In this document: one piece after another, positions 10,147 through 18,365 of the stretch
How positions within the stretch are numbered: the first letter of the stretch is position 1
Layout: each line of letters opens with the position of its first letter
DNA from: Bacillus sp. S3
Lineage (GTDB): Bacteria > Bacillota > Bacilli > Bacillales > Cytobacillaceae
Direction of reading: 5' to 3'
Length of the DNA: 64,000 nucleotides
Assembly: GCF_005154805.1 (NCBI RefSeq)
Contig: NZ_CP039727.1
Coordinates: forward strand, 3,655,501 to 3,719,500
Program-made: the position numbers and the translations under genes
Notes under the pieces: generated by a model
What the model was told of the DNA's origin: nothing
The model's database searches: none
Seen by the model: only the letters and a program-made list of their open reading frames with translations

Positions 10147-11808
10147 CTACTCCAGAATTGCTACTTTTAATACCTCTTCGGTGGTTGTTAACCCTTGTTT
10201 TATTTTGATTAAGCCATCATCAAGTAAAAAGATCGTTTTATTTTTCGTCGCCATTTCCTTCAGTTTTTGAAAGGATTCGCCATTCATCATTGCCCGGCTC
10301 ATATCTTCATGAATAACTAGTACCTCATGAAGAGCAATTCGACCTTTATAGCCTGTCATATTACACGAAGAACAGCCTTTTCCCCGGGAGATTTTTTCAA
10401 TTTTCATCCCACGCCTTGCAAAAATCTCCACTTCTCGCTTTGAAGGTTCCTGAAGTTCGGCACAATCACGGCACACCTTCCGCACAAGGCGCTGGGCAAC
10501 AATACCACTTAAGGAGGAGGCAAGTAAAAATGGTTCGACTCCCATATCAATCAGCCTTGTCACGGTCCCTATCGAATCATTTGTATGAAGGGTGCTTAAT
10601 ACCAAGTGACCGGTTAAGGAGGCTCGTATGGCTACTTCAGCTGTTTCCCTATCACGAATCTCACCAACCATAATGATGTTTGGATCTTGACGGAGAATCG
10701 ATCGTAATCCGGCAGCAAAGGTCATCCCCACATTTGTGTTCACTTGAATTTGGTTAATTCCTTCCAATTGGTATTCGACCGGATCCTCAATCGTAATAAT
10801 ATTGACCGCTTCACTGTTCAATTTGTTTAGTGCCGCATAAAGAGTCGATGATTTACCGGATCCTGTTGGTCCAGTAATTAGTACAATCCCTGTTGGTTTT
10901 TCAATCATTTCGTTAAATCTTTTCATATTTAGCGCATTAAATCCGAGTTTGTTTATATCATTTAATGTTGAACCCATGTCAAGGAGACGCATAACAATCT
11001 TCTCGCCGAAAACGGTTGGAAGGGTGGAAACACGAAGATCGACAGGATGAAAATCAAGATTAAACTTGATCCGGCCATCCTGCGGAATCCTGTGCTCTGT
11101 AATATCTAGATTGGACATGATTTTAATTCGCGCTGTTAACACACTTTGCATATGACGCGGAAGAACTTTTTCATTCCGCAATACCCCGTCAATCCGGTAG
11201 CGGACCACCACTTTTGTCTCCTGCGGATCAATATGAATATCACTGGCACGTTGAATCACAGCATTCATCAAAATTTGATTCACGAGACGAACGATCGGTG
11301 AATTCTGGTCTGTTACATCATCATTTCTTTCTCTGTCATTTTGCGGCAGTTCATCAAGTAAATCATCAAGGCCATCGTCGACATCATAATATTTATTGAT
11401 GGACCGTAAAATATCGTCTTTCGTCGCAATCGCCGGCTCAATTTGAAAGCCTGTCGATAGTCGTAGATCGTCTATGACGATAAAATCCATCGGGTTGGCC
11501 ATTGCGACAAAAAGCTTATTTCCTTCCCTTTTTAACGGGATAATTAAATTCCTTCTTGCAGATTCTTTGGTAATCAGCGAATATAGATTCGTATCAAAGG
11601 GATATTGAAACAGGCTGACGTGTGGAATCCCCAGTTGAGATTCAAGCACTTCCACTAATTGCTGTTCTGTAATATAACCTCTTTGAATAAGTGCATCACC
11701 GAGTTTTTGTCCCGATTCCTTTTGATTTAAAGTTGATTCAAGCTGTTCCGGTGTAATTAATCCTTCTTCAATTAACAAATCACCTAGTCGTCTTCGTATT
11801 TGCCTCAT
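10147..11808 (-). CDS. pilB: PilB pilus-extension ATPase with MshEN c-di-GMP-binding domain
   Basis: Hexameric extension ATPase of 553 residues. Residues 7-58 contain the two tandem MshEN motifs: RLGDLLIEEGLITPEQL and KLGDALIQRGYITEQQL, each with the RLGxxL..G pattern known to bind cyclic di-GMP (the second has Lys for Arg). The core has Walker A GPTGSGKSS, Walker B (DPNIIMVGEIRD) and a zinc-binding tetracysteine (CRDC ... CSSC) near residues 455-490. RBS AGGGG precedes the ATG. Adjacent pilT and pilC complete the motor. c-di-GMP control is inferred from the motif and the nearby GGDEF gene. Confidence 0.95.
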   Translation of the reverse strand: MRQIRRRLGDLLIEEGLITPEQLESTLNQKESGQKLGDALIQRGYITEQQLVEVLESQLGIPHVSLFQYPFDTNLYSLITKESARRNLIIPLKREGNKLFVAMANPMDFIVIDDLRLSTGFQIEPAIATKDDILRSINKYYDVDDGLDDLLDELPQNDRERNDDVTDQNSPIVRLVNQILMNAVIQRASDIHIDPQETKVVVRYRIDGVLRNEKVLPRHMQSVLTARIKIMSNLDITEHRIPQDGRIKFNLDFHPVDLRVSTLPTVFGEKIVMRLLDMGSTLNDINKLGFNALNMKRFNEMIEKPTGIVLITGPTGSGKSSTLYAALNKLNSEAVNIITIEDPVEYQLEGINQIQVNTNVGMTFAAGLRSILRQDPNIIMVGEIRDRETAEVAIRASLTGHLVLSTLHTNDSIGTVTRLIDMGVEPFLLASSLSGIVAQRLVRKVCRDCAELQEPSKREVEIFARRGMKIEKISRGKGCSSCNMTGYKGRIALHEVLVIHEDMSRAMMNGESFQKLKEMATKNKTIFLLDDGLIKIKQGLTTTEEVLKVAILE

Positions 11809-11823
11809 TTAAAACCCCTGCTT

Positions 11824-13155
11824 TTATTTTGGTTGTTCATTTGGCTTTCCCCATAGGTCGCTGTCATTTGAATCCTGTTGCCACGTTTCAGTTGGTGACG
11901 TTGTTTGACTGCTATTCAATTCAGAATTAGTAGTTGTTTGGTTACTATTTGTTGTACCTTGCTTGGTTCCATCCGTTCCATTAGTCTGGGGCGTCCCTTG
12001 CTGACTTCCACCAAGTCCGTGAACCTCCACTTGGAAAACTGGAGGATAATAATCCTCTGAAATCAATTCAGTTTTTAGCAATTGGTCTCCTTGATAGGTT
12101 TCTCGGTAAATTTTAATAATTTGCCCCTCTACTCCTTTTGTTTGAATCTTCGTTTTACCTGGAAGAAGCAATGGACTGTATTGAATAATTGTCTTAGGCT
12201 TTAACTTCTCTTCATCTTTTGTAGTAATTTTATATTCGTATACAAACTTTTTACCTTTCAGAGTAACCTTTAGCTGGTTGTTTTCCAATTTTAATTCTAG
12301 AAGGTACTTTGCTTTATTTGGATTTGATATGATAAAATCAGCCATCTTCGCCTGAATCACTTTAGCCTCAAAGCCTAACTTAACATATTTAGGAAGTGAA
12401 CTTCCAATATTTCGTTCAACGATGGACATATTAGAAGGCAAAATAGCCTGATAAATTCCGGTTGCAAGCAGGTTAAGAGAATCAGCACTTCCCATTTTTT
12501 GTTCCTTCGCAAACTCCAACAGGGAAAACGTTGATTCTTCTGGAATTTTAATTGAAGAGTTTTTCTCTATGACAGTTTGTAAATCAACTGGCACATCGTT
12601 CATTTCAACAACCGCCACATTAAGCACAACATCCTTTTTATGTTCTGCTAATAAATAATCATTATAAAGATTAAAGGTATAAGTACCTGCCTTAAATAGA
12701 GATGCTGTATCATTTAAATTTTTCATAAGTTTATCTAAGTCAAGCTCATTACTTTTTATTTGCGGAAACAGAATTTCTATCTGCTCTTCAACCTGTACTT
12801 GATCTACTGTAATGAATGCAGGATTGTTTTGCCCATCCTTGATTGAACTAACTGTTTGTTGTGAATCTAAATGGAATGGGTTTAACTCAAATGGAACCTC
12901 TTTTTCTCCATATTGCAGCCGCATCGTTGTTTCTTGAAGCCATTCAAGATACTTTTCCTCTAATATTCTTTTTGCTTCTTCTTCACTCATTCCTGAAACA
13001 TTAAACGCCCCGATTGTGGTACCATCGGAGTACTTCCCATCCATATTTGTCATTTTTTCAAATGCCTTGGCCCCATAATGGGAGAAACTAAAAATAAATG
13101 CTGTGCAGATGAACAATACAACAAATAATTTGATCATTTGCTGATTTTTACCCAA
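11824..13155 (-). CDS. VanW-type protein with PG-binding and G5-like domains, in pil operon
   Basis: Membrane-anchored extracytoplasmic protein, 443 residues from the preferred TTG at 13155 (AGGGGAGG 8 bases upstream; an upstream in-frame TTG at 13179 lacks a site). N-terminal membrane segment (about residues 7-28), a PG_binding_4/YoaR-like domain (about 40-210), a degraded VanW domain (about 200-290), a G5-like segment (about 325-380) and a Ser/Thr/Asn/Gln-rich tail. Such folds bind cell wall. It lies 15 bp before pilB, so it is probably expressed with the motor genes. A wall-anchoring or pore-lining role for the pilus is my inference; no vancomycin function should be read from the family name. 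Confidence 0.75.
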   Translation of the reverse strand: MGKNQQMIKLFVVLFICTAFIFSFSHYGAKAFEKMTNMDGKYSDGTTIGAFNVSGMSEEEAKRILEEKYLEWLQETTMRLQYGEKEVPFELNPFHLDSQQTVSSIKDGQNNPAFITVDQVQVEEQIEILFPQIKSNELDLDKLMKNLNDTASLFKAGTYTFNLYNDYLLAEHKKDVVLNVAVVEMNDVPVDLQTVIEKNSSIKIPEESTFSLLEFAKEQKMGSADSLNLLATGIYQAILPSNMSIVERNIGSSLPKYVKLGFEAKVIQAKMADFIISNPNKAKYLLELKLENNQLKVTLKGKKFVYEYKITTKDEEKLKPKTIIQYSPLLLPGKTKIQTKGVEGQIIKIYRETYQGDQLLKTELISEDYYPPVFQVEVHGLGGSQQGTPQTNGTDGTKQGTTNSNQTTTNSELNSSQTTSPTETWQQDSNDSDLWGKPNEQPK

Positions 13156-13179
13156 ACTCCTTGCCTCCCCTGAAACCAA

Positions 13180-13824
13180 TTACTTTTGTAAACTTACCTT
13201 TTCCTTAACATCCATTTTATTTAAGCCTTCCTCATTTTCAGAAGCAACTTCCTTTTCGGCAAGCAGGAAATCGAAAAGGGAGTCATCTAAATATTCTTCT
13301 TTATCCTCTAAAACGATTGGTGATAGAACTTGGCATTCTTCAAGCAAGTCCTCTTGATCTATTTCTGACTCAATTTCTATTAAACTTTCAATAGTTGATA
13401 AATCACTTATTGCCAAATTTGTATTATTTAATTCATTTTTGATATGGATTAATGATGGTTCGGGCAATGCTAAATCTTCATTTATTATTTTTAAATTAAC
13501 ATCCGTTACATCATCAAATTTTTTATCTTCATCAAAAGTTTCACTTTCTTCTGTTATTACTTTTTCAACCGTAGGATTTATTTTATACAATATAGATCCC
13601 AATCTTTTATCCATAAAATACGCTGAAAAAAAGACAAGACCAAAAAGCATTAATGTAATTTGCCATAGTGAAAAGGTTGAAACTGAAATTAATCCTCCAA
13701 GTGATATTATAAAACTGGCTAAAACAATAATAAATTTACCCTTGAATGTAATACCAATTGGAATAATAGATAAAATCAATAATAATACCAACATAGTTCC
13801 TAAGGCCCAAATTATCATTACCAT
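13180..13824 (-). CDS. Unknown membrane protein with acidic cytoplasmic tail, first gene of main pil operon
   Basis: I do not recognise a family. The 214-residue product has three hydrophobic segments in the first 70 residues (about 2-22, 28-48, 52-70), ending with FMDKRL, then about 140 highly acidic residues with predicted helices and no cysteines. The ATG at 13824 has GGGAG 7 bases upstream; another ATG at 13828 is out of frame. The stop abuts the VanW-type gene, suggesting coupling. Position at the head of the operon suggests a pilus-related membrane scaffold, but that is only context. Confidence 0.7.
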   Translation of the reverse strand: MVMIIWALGTMLVLLLILSIIPIGITFKGKFIIVLASFIISLGGLISVSTFSLWQITLMLFGLVFFSAYFMDKRLGSILYKINPTVEKVITEESETFDEDKKFDDVTDVNLKIINEDLALPEPSLIHIKNELNNTNLAISDLSTIESLIEIESEIDQEDLLEECQVLSPIVLEDKEEYLDDSLFDFLLAEKEVASENEEGLNKMDVKEKVSLQK

Positions 13825-13992
13825 TCATTTACTCCCTTAAAAGTATTTCATTTATACAGCGATACTAAATTTTACTATCAAATTATTTATTTTATTTTTC
13901 TTCAAAATTGGACAAAATTCGCCTACTCAAATTGTATTATATATTAATTCTTATGAAAGAAGTTGAAATATATTTTTTGTTACTTTTTACCT
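13825..13992. other. Upstream region of the main pil operon
   Basis: AT-rich non-coding stretch between the minor-pilin terminator and the operon's first gene. On the minus strand a perfect TATAAT occurs at about 13935-13945, but I find no good -35 at normal spacing. A promoter here is required if the terminator at 13993-14052 is efficient. Confidence 0.4.
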
Positions 13993-14052
13993 AAAAAAGT
14001 CCCATTTTTCAGCATTTGAAAGTTCTTTTAAATCAAATACTAAAGAATGGGA
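13993..14052 (-). terminator. Terminator after the minor-pilin genes
   Basis: On the minus strand a 19-bp stem (14034-14052 with 14000-14018, one mismatch, two G-U) is followed by T6 (13993-13998). It lies 35 bp after the PilX-like gene and separates the minor pilins from the motor genes. Confidence 0.75.
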
Positions 14053-14086
14053 TTAATGATAATAAATGAGATCAATCTTTCAAATT

Positions 14087-15415
14087 TTATTTTTCGCGTA
14101 CTGGGTCAGATGTCAATAAATTTCCTGAAGGTAGATTTACCGTCCCATTGTCGATAAAGTACGGCGGATTTGTTAATTGTTGAAATTTAAACCAATGGTC
14201 ATTCCCACTAGAAATGAACTCTTTGGCTATAATAGTACCAATAAAGTTCCCGTTCCCATAAACAGTAGCTAATGGAGCAAAAATCATTTTTGTCGGCGGG
14301 GTTGTTTTTTTGTCATTATTTAAATTGATTATTCCACTACCTCCAGTTATAACATTGCCTTGTACTCCTGAAGAATCATTAATGGTAAAACTTGAATTTT
14401 TGGCAAACATAGATCCAAAGATCATTCCATTATTTAATTGACTACCAGACCCCTCTAAGAAGATATTTAACTTATTTACATCTCCACCCGTATTAAGAAT
14501 AGTACCATAATCCAAGTAAAGATTTTTAGCATAAATTGTAAGAGTTCCATCTCCAATTAATTTTAGCTTCCCATAACTTGATAACTTAAGAGTGTCAACA
14601 ACAAGAATTCTATTAATATCACCAACATTTATAGTCAATGTACCAGATTGAAAAACAGTAATTGAATTTAATATCATGTCATTGCTGATTGTTAAATTAC
14701 TACCTGCTAGGGAATTCGAGTTACTAGGAATTGTAAACCGAGGGAATTCAGGCTCAGTTATGGTTACATCTCCATACTTTATCATTTGTGGTATTTTACT
14801 TCCGGTAAACTTTTTATCTGCTTCCAGCCCTAAACCTACTGTTCCAGTAATAGTAGCCGGAGTATTTGCCCAATTCAAATTCTCACCAATGAACAAAACT
14901 GTATTTGAAGCAATTTTTATATTACTTTTAGGATTCCAGGTTATACGAATTGTTTTTTCGACAGACCTAGAACGGTTATCAATTGTACCTGTAGACGTAA
15001 TTTTATATTCTGTGGTAAATGGATTTAACGTGCTATTAGGGGCCGATTCAATTTTTATTTTTGCTACAGGCATTTTCCCAAATGAATTTTCAAAATCATT
15101 ATAGTCAGGTATTCCCTTCACAATAAATTCATTCTCAAAATTCCGAATAAACTCCGAGTTAAAATAAGAATTTTTATAGATATCTGGAATTTCTTTGTTG
15201 ATAATACTCATCGCATTCGTCATACCAGATTCAGCAATATAATATGCTGATTGATTATTCCTTTCACCAGCACTCATTTTCATATTAGATGCCGAAAGTC
15301 CAATTAAACCAAGCCCTAGGATTGTGACTACCACAAGTACTAATAAAACAGTAACTAATGCCATTCCATTCTCATTCTTAATTGAATTTAAAAGGCATTC
15401 CCTTTTTTCCTTCAT
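14087..15415 (-). CDS. PilX-like large minor pilin, candidate tip component
   Basis: A 442-residue protein with a PilX-type N-terminus: short basic leader ending NENG, then MALVTVLLVLVVVTILGLGLIGLSASNMKMSAGERNNQSAYYIAESGM. The leader glycine is present but position +5 is Thr rather than Glu, as in tip pseudopilins of the GspK type. The remaining 380 residues are Asn/Gly/Thr-rich with repeated beta-forming strands, resembling a beta-helix passenger. RBS AGGTGG overlaps the preceding stop. It is the third and last gene of the minor-pilin unit. Tip location and adhesion are inferences from the missing Glu5 and large size. Confidence 0.78.
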   Translation of the reverse strand: MKEKRECLLNSIKNENGMALVTVLLVLVVVTILGLGLIGLSASNMKMSAGERNNQSAYYIAESGMTNAMSIINKEIPDIYKNSYFNSEFIRNFENEFIVKGIPDYNDFENSFGKMPVAKIKIESAPNSTLNPFTTEYKITSTGTIDNRSRSVEKTIRITWNPKSNIKIASNTVLFIGENLNWANTPATITGTVGLGLEADKKFTGSKIPQMIKYGDVTITEPEFPRFTIPSNSNSLAGSNLTISNDMILNSITVFQSGTLTINVGDINRILVVDTLKLSSYGKLKLIGDGTLTIYAKNLYLDYGTILNTGGDVNKLNIFLEGSGSQLNNGMIFGSMFAKNSSFTINDSSGVQGNVITGGSGIINLNNDKKTTPPTKMIFAPLATVYGNGNFIGTIIAKEFISSGNDHWFKFQQLTNPPYFIDNGTVNLPSGNLLTSDPVREK

Positions 15416-15423
15416 ATTCCCAC

Positions 15424-15867
15424 CTATTTCCTAAAAAAAATTGTTGATGAAAGTGATATTGGGCGTATATCATTTGAAGTTAATGTTATTGATACCTTTT
15501 CTATATCCTTATTGATTACAAACTCTTTAATATTAGATATAAATGGTTGACTGTCTTTTAAAAGGGTTTTATTACCGTCAAATTTGTATACTATTGTAGT
15601 ATCATTCATTGTGTTAATCTGTAATTCAGTGTTTGGTATCGTCACATTAACATTACTAGGACCACTTTTCGCACTCCTAATATCTTTAGTAATCATATTA
15701 AGAGCAAGTCTCACTTCTGATTGGTTCTGAATTTCATCCGTTTGCTGCTTCGTTTGCTTTTGTCCGAATAATTGAACTGAACCAGCAAGTAAAATCACAA
15801 TTGATAAGATTGCTAGGACAGCTAATAATTCAATTAATGTAACACCTTTATTGCTTTTGAGCACCAT
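15424..15867 (-). CDS. PilW-like minor pilin
   Basis: Class III prepilin-like protein of about 147 residues. Leader ends SNKG, followed by VTLIELLAVLAILSIVILLAG with Glu5 intact, then a small soluble domain of beta strands. The start is uncertain: GTG at 15873, ATG at 15867 and GTG at 15864 are all in frame; I list the ATG, although AGGTGG is better spaced from 15864. It lies between the PilV-like and PilX-like genes with gaps under 15 bp. Assignment to PilW rather than another minor class is by gene order only. Confidence 0.8.
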   Translation of the reverse strand: MVLKSNKGVTLIELLAVLAILSIVILLAGSVQLFGQKQTKQQTDEIQNQSEVRLALNMITKDIRSAKSGPSNVNVTIPNTELQINTMNDTTIVYKFDGNKTLLKDSQPFISNIKEFVINKDIEKVSITLTSNDIRPISLSSTIFFRK

Positions 15868-15876
15868 ACCCACCTA

Positions 15877-16323
15877 CTATTGTTTCCAGGATAATAACAC
15901 TTCCATTTGAGCTTCCAGCTTTTTAGAGCTAGTATCATTGTTGAATACTTTTACTATTACTTTAACCATCGATTTAGAAGTGTCTTTATCAGTAAAATCC
16001 ACCGTAACGTAATGTCCTTTTGTGTTGCTGTTTTTTTTGAATGTTGTTCCGGTTCCGGCAACTTTATCATAACCAGATATTTTTAAGTTACTCCAAAATG
16101 TTAGGGAATTTGTGGAAACTACAAAATTACTAATTTCCTCCATACTTGTTTCAGCAACATACGTCGCATCCATAATATTTTTTGAGGTATTATTCGTGCG
16201 TGAGGATTGAACAAACATTGTTAAGAAGGACATGATAATAATAGATAAAATTACAATTGAAACTAGTATTTCTATTAATGTCATCCCTTTTTCAGAGAAG
16301 AAATGATTAACCAATTTCTTCAT
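15877..16323 (-). CDS. PilV-like minor pilin
   Basis: Prepilin-like protein of 148 residues with leader MKKLVNHFFSEKG and MTLIEILVSIVILSIIIMSFL, Glu5 present. The segment YVAETSMEE shortly after the helix is typical of the PilV/PilX group. First gene of the minor-pilin unit, start ATG with AAAGGA upstream. Minor pilins prime assembly and modulate adhesion or DNA binding; which applies here cannot be seen. Confidence 0.82.
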   Translation of the reverse strand: MKKLVNHFFSEKGMTLIEILVSIVILSIIIMSFLTMFVQSSRTNNTSKNIMDATYVAETSMEEISNFVVSTNSLTFWSNLKISGYDKVAGTGTTFKKNSNTKGHYVTVDFTDKDTSKSMVKVIVKVFNNDTSSKKLEAQMEVLLSWKQ

Positions 16324-16498
16324 TCATACATCATCCTTTGAGTATTCGACCGATTATCCTAAAATTCTCAATGAAATTACACAATCTTAGTAATACTTTA
16401 CATTTATTTGCATTAATTTCAGTTTAACATATAGACTTTACTTTTCAACAGTGAATATCATGCAGAAAAATATGTTTGAAATTTCCTAGTTTTAAATC
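16324..16498. other. Upstream region of minor-pilin unit
   Basis: AT-rich non-coding DNA between the GGDEF terminator and the PilV-like start. A weak minus-strand promoter candidate (TTGAAA, 16 bp, TAAACT near 16425-16455) is visible. I see no convincing ComK box pair. Confidence 0.3.
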
Positions 16499-16524
16499 AA
16501 AAAAAAGAGGGTGGTCCCTCTTTT
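16499..16524 (-). terminator. Terminator of the GGDEF gene
   Basis: Perfect 9-bp stem (16516-16524 with 16503-16511), 4-base loop, then a T-run on the minus strand (16499-16506). It insulates the diguanylate cyclase gene from the pilus genes. Confidence 0.85.
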
Positions 16525-16569
16525 CGACGAAATATTTTTTCAAAAATCCGTTGTTTTCGTTTTACATTT

Positions 16570-18291
16570 TTAACACGACGAATACTCCGCAACCCGATTT
16601 CTCCCAGCGCGTTTCGCCCCTACATAAAGAGCTCGGTCTGCGTGCCTGATCAATGCCAACGAATCCTCCGCATCTTCCGGTGCAGTGGCAATTCCGATCG
16701 ATGCAGTGATCATGACCTTTTGCTGCGGTTTGTCCAGATCCATGGTTTGTTGCAAGGTAAATGGCCAATTGGAAATCATTTGTCTGATTTGCTCGGCCAT
16801 TTGGTAGGCCTCTTCTTTAGACAGGTCTGGTAAGAGTACGACAAATTCTTCACCGCCATAGCGTGCTACTGTCCCACGGTCTCCGACAAGCTTACGCAGC
16901 CTGTCGGCGAGTTCACGGAGGATTTCGTTTCCGCTCTGATGGCCATACCTGTCATTAATTTGTTTAAAGTGGTCAATATCCAGGATGACTAATGAGAGCA
17001 TTTGCCGATGGAAACGAGTCAGTTTCTCAAATTCTTCGGTTAACAAATTTTCAAAATAGCGATAATTATAAAGGCCAGTTAAGGCACAGCGTTCACTCTG
17101 CCTTTTGGTTTGTTCAAAATTGTTTGCGTTTTCAATTGCAACAGCAAAATGGGAGCAAAGTATATCAATAATCATTAGTTGCGATTTTTCATATGCGCGT
17201 TTTTTCTTAGAGGCAAGCAGTAATACCCCGATTAATTTATTACTTCTTACAATTGGCACCCCTAAAATACTTTCCACATCTTTTGGAATGGTATTGGTGT
17301 CAAATTGTTGCCACTCTTTCCTCGAGGAAAATAAGAAGGCCATTTGTTCCGACCAAACCTTCCCGCTAATCCCCTCATTTCTTTTCAACGATAGAATTTC
17401 GTTTGGCATAACTGTTCCTGACTCGATCCGGCGAATTAATGTAAGATCATCGCCCTTAGCCTCAAGTATATAAGCATAGTCAACCGGAAGCATCTCACTG
17501 AGCTTTTGAATAAACAAGTCTAGAACGGCATTAACATGCAGCTGTTCCGCCAGTTGATGACCAATTTCCGCTGCCTTTTGTAAATACTCGTTAATTTTTT
17601 CACTAGAATAATAGAGATTGAAGACAATTGACAGACTGACGAATGGAATCCCCACAAATAGGAGAGCCAACAATCCTACCTGATTATATAGAATATACAA
17701 TACTAAACCAATTGGCATTGTGATTAACGTTGTAATTGTCTCTACGAAAAGATCTTTGCCAAAATAGGATTCTTTCACTCTATAAATAAAATAAAGATTG
17801 CAGGAAATAATGATTTGGTTTAACAAATAATAAACGATGACATACAAAACGGCAAGCCATAGTGAGCGGGTGTCGTTTGCTAGGCTCGGGCCTGTCTGAC
17901 CGCCAAGGGCGTAATAGAGGATCCCGCTAATAAAGGAAACTAAAAAAAACATATTTAAATTTAGCGGCAGCCGGAATAATTCAGCCTTTCGGAGAATCCT
18001 TAACTTGAGCAGCAAAACGACGACAGCAATTTGGGCAAATATAATTTCGACAAATAATCCAAAGCGCAAAAAGGTAGCAAGAGCTACCCACTGGATTAAA
18101 AAAATAAACATATTATTAATCACAATCGGCATGGATGCCACGATTGATGTTAATAGGAGAAAAGCCAATAAATCTATCCACTGCCCAGAGATATTAGGGG
18201 GATAAGTGTTATAGGTGTACCACAATCCTGATGGAACCATCAGCAGCCATACCAGAAATATGGCGATTTTCATTCCTGGTTTTACATCCAT
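16570..18291 (-). CDS. Membrane-bound GAF-GGDEF diguanylate cyclase
   Basis: Synthesises cyclic di-GMP from two GTP. The 573 residues hold a multi-pass N-terminal membrane sensor (six to seven segments, about residues 8-230), a GAF domain (about 245-390) and a C-terminal GGDEF domain with the active-site motif RYGGEEF at about 477-483 and the metal/GTP motif DIDHFKQIND. The inhibitory RxxD site normally five residues before GGDEF is absent (GDRG occupies the position), so product inhibition through that site is unlikely. The start is ATG at 18291 (AAGGTGG 5 bases upstream). It lies between folC and the pilus genes and has its own promoter. Confidence 0.93.
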   Translation of the reverse strand: MDVKPGMKIAIFLVWLLMVPSGLWYTYNTYPPNISGQWIDLLAFLLLTSIVASMPIVINNMFIFLIQWVALATFLRFGLFVEIIFAQIAVVVLLLKLRILRKAELFRLPLNLNMFFLVSFISGILYYALGGQTGPSLANDTRSLWLAVLYVIVYYLLNQIIISCNLYFIYRVKESYFGKDLFVETITTLITMPIGLVLYILYNQVGLLALLFVGIPFVSLSIVFNLYYSSEKINEYLQKAAEIGHQLAEQLHVNAVLDLFIQKLSEMLPVDYAYILEAKGDDLTLIRRIESGTVMPNEILSLKRNEGISGKVWSEQMAFLFSSRKEWQQFDTNTIPKDVESILGVPIVRSNKLIGVLLLASKKKRAYEKSQLMIIDILCSHFAVAIENANNFEQTKRQSERCALTGLYNYRYFENLLTEEFEKLTRFHRQMLSLVILDIDHFKQINDRYGHQSGNEILRELADRLRKLVGDRGTVARYGGEEFVVLLPDLSKEEAYQMAEQIRQMISNWPFTLQQTMDLDKPQQKVMITASIGIATAPEDAEDSLALIRHADRALYVGAKRAGRNRVAEYSSC

Positions 18292-18336
18292 CTTATCCAC
18301 CTTCCCCGACCAATGTTTTTAATTCAAGATAACATT

Positions 18337-18365
18337 ATTTTACCATTTAAAATAGAACTTGTCAT
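18337..18365 (-). promoter_or_regulatory. SigA-type promoter for the GGDEF gene
   Basis: Minus-strand ATGACA (18360-18365) and TAAAAT (18337-18342), spacing 17 bp. The -35 overlaps the folC stop codon, so the cyclase gene can be transcribed independently of folC. Confidence 0.65.

Noticed and set aside
11824..13155. Vancomycin-resistance gene (VanW)
   Set aside because: The VanW name is historical; no vanA/B/H/X or regulator genes are present and the domain is degraded within a pil operon.
16324..16498. ComK boxes before the minor-pilin genes
   Set aside because: A/T runs are present but no pair of AAAA-N5-TTTT boxes at proper spacing could be identified.
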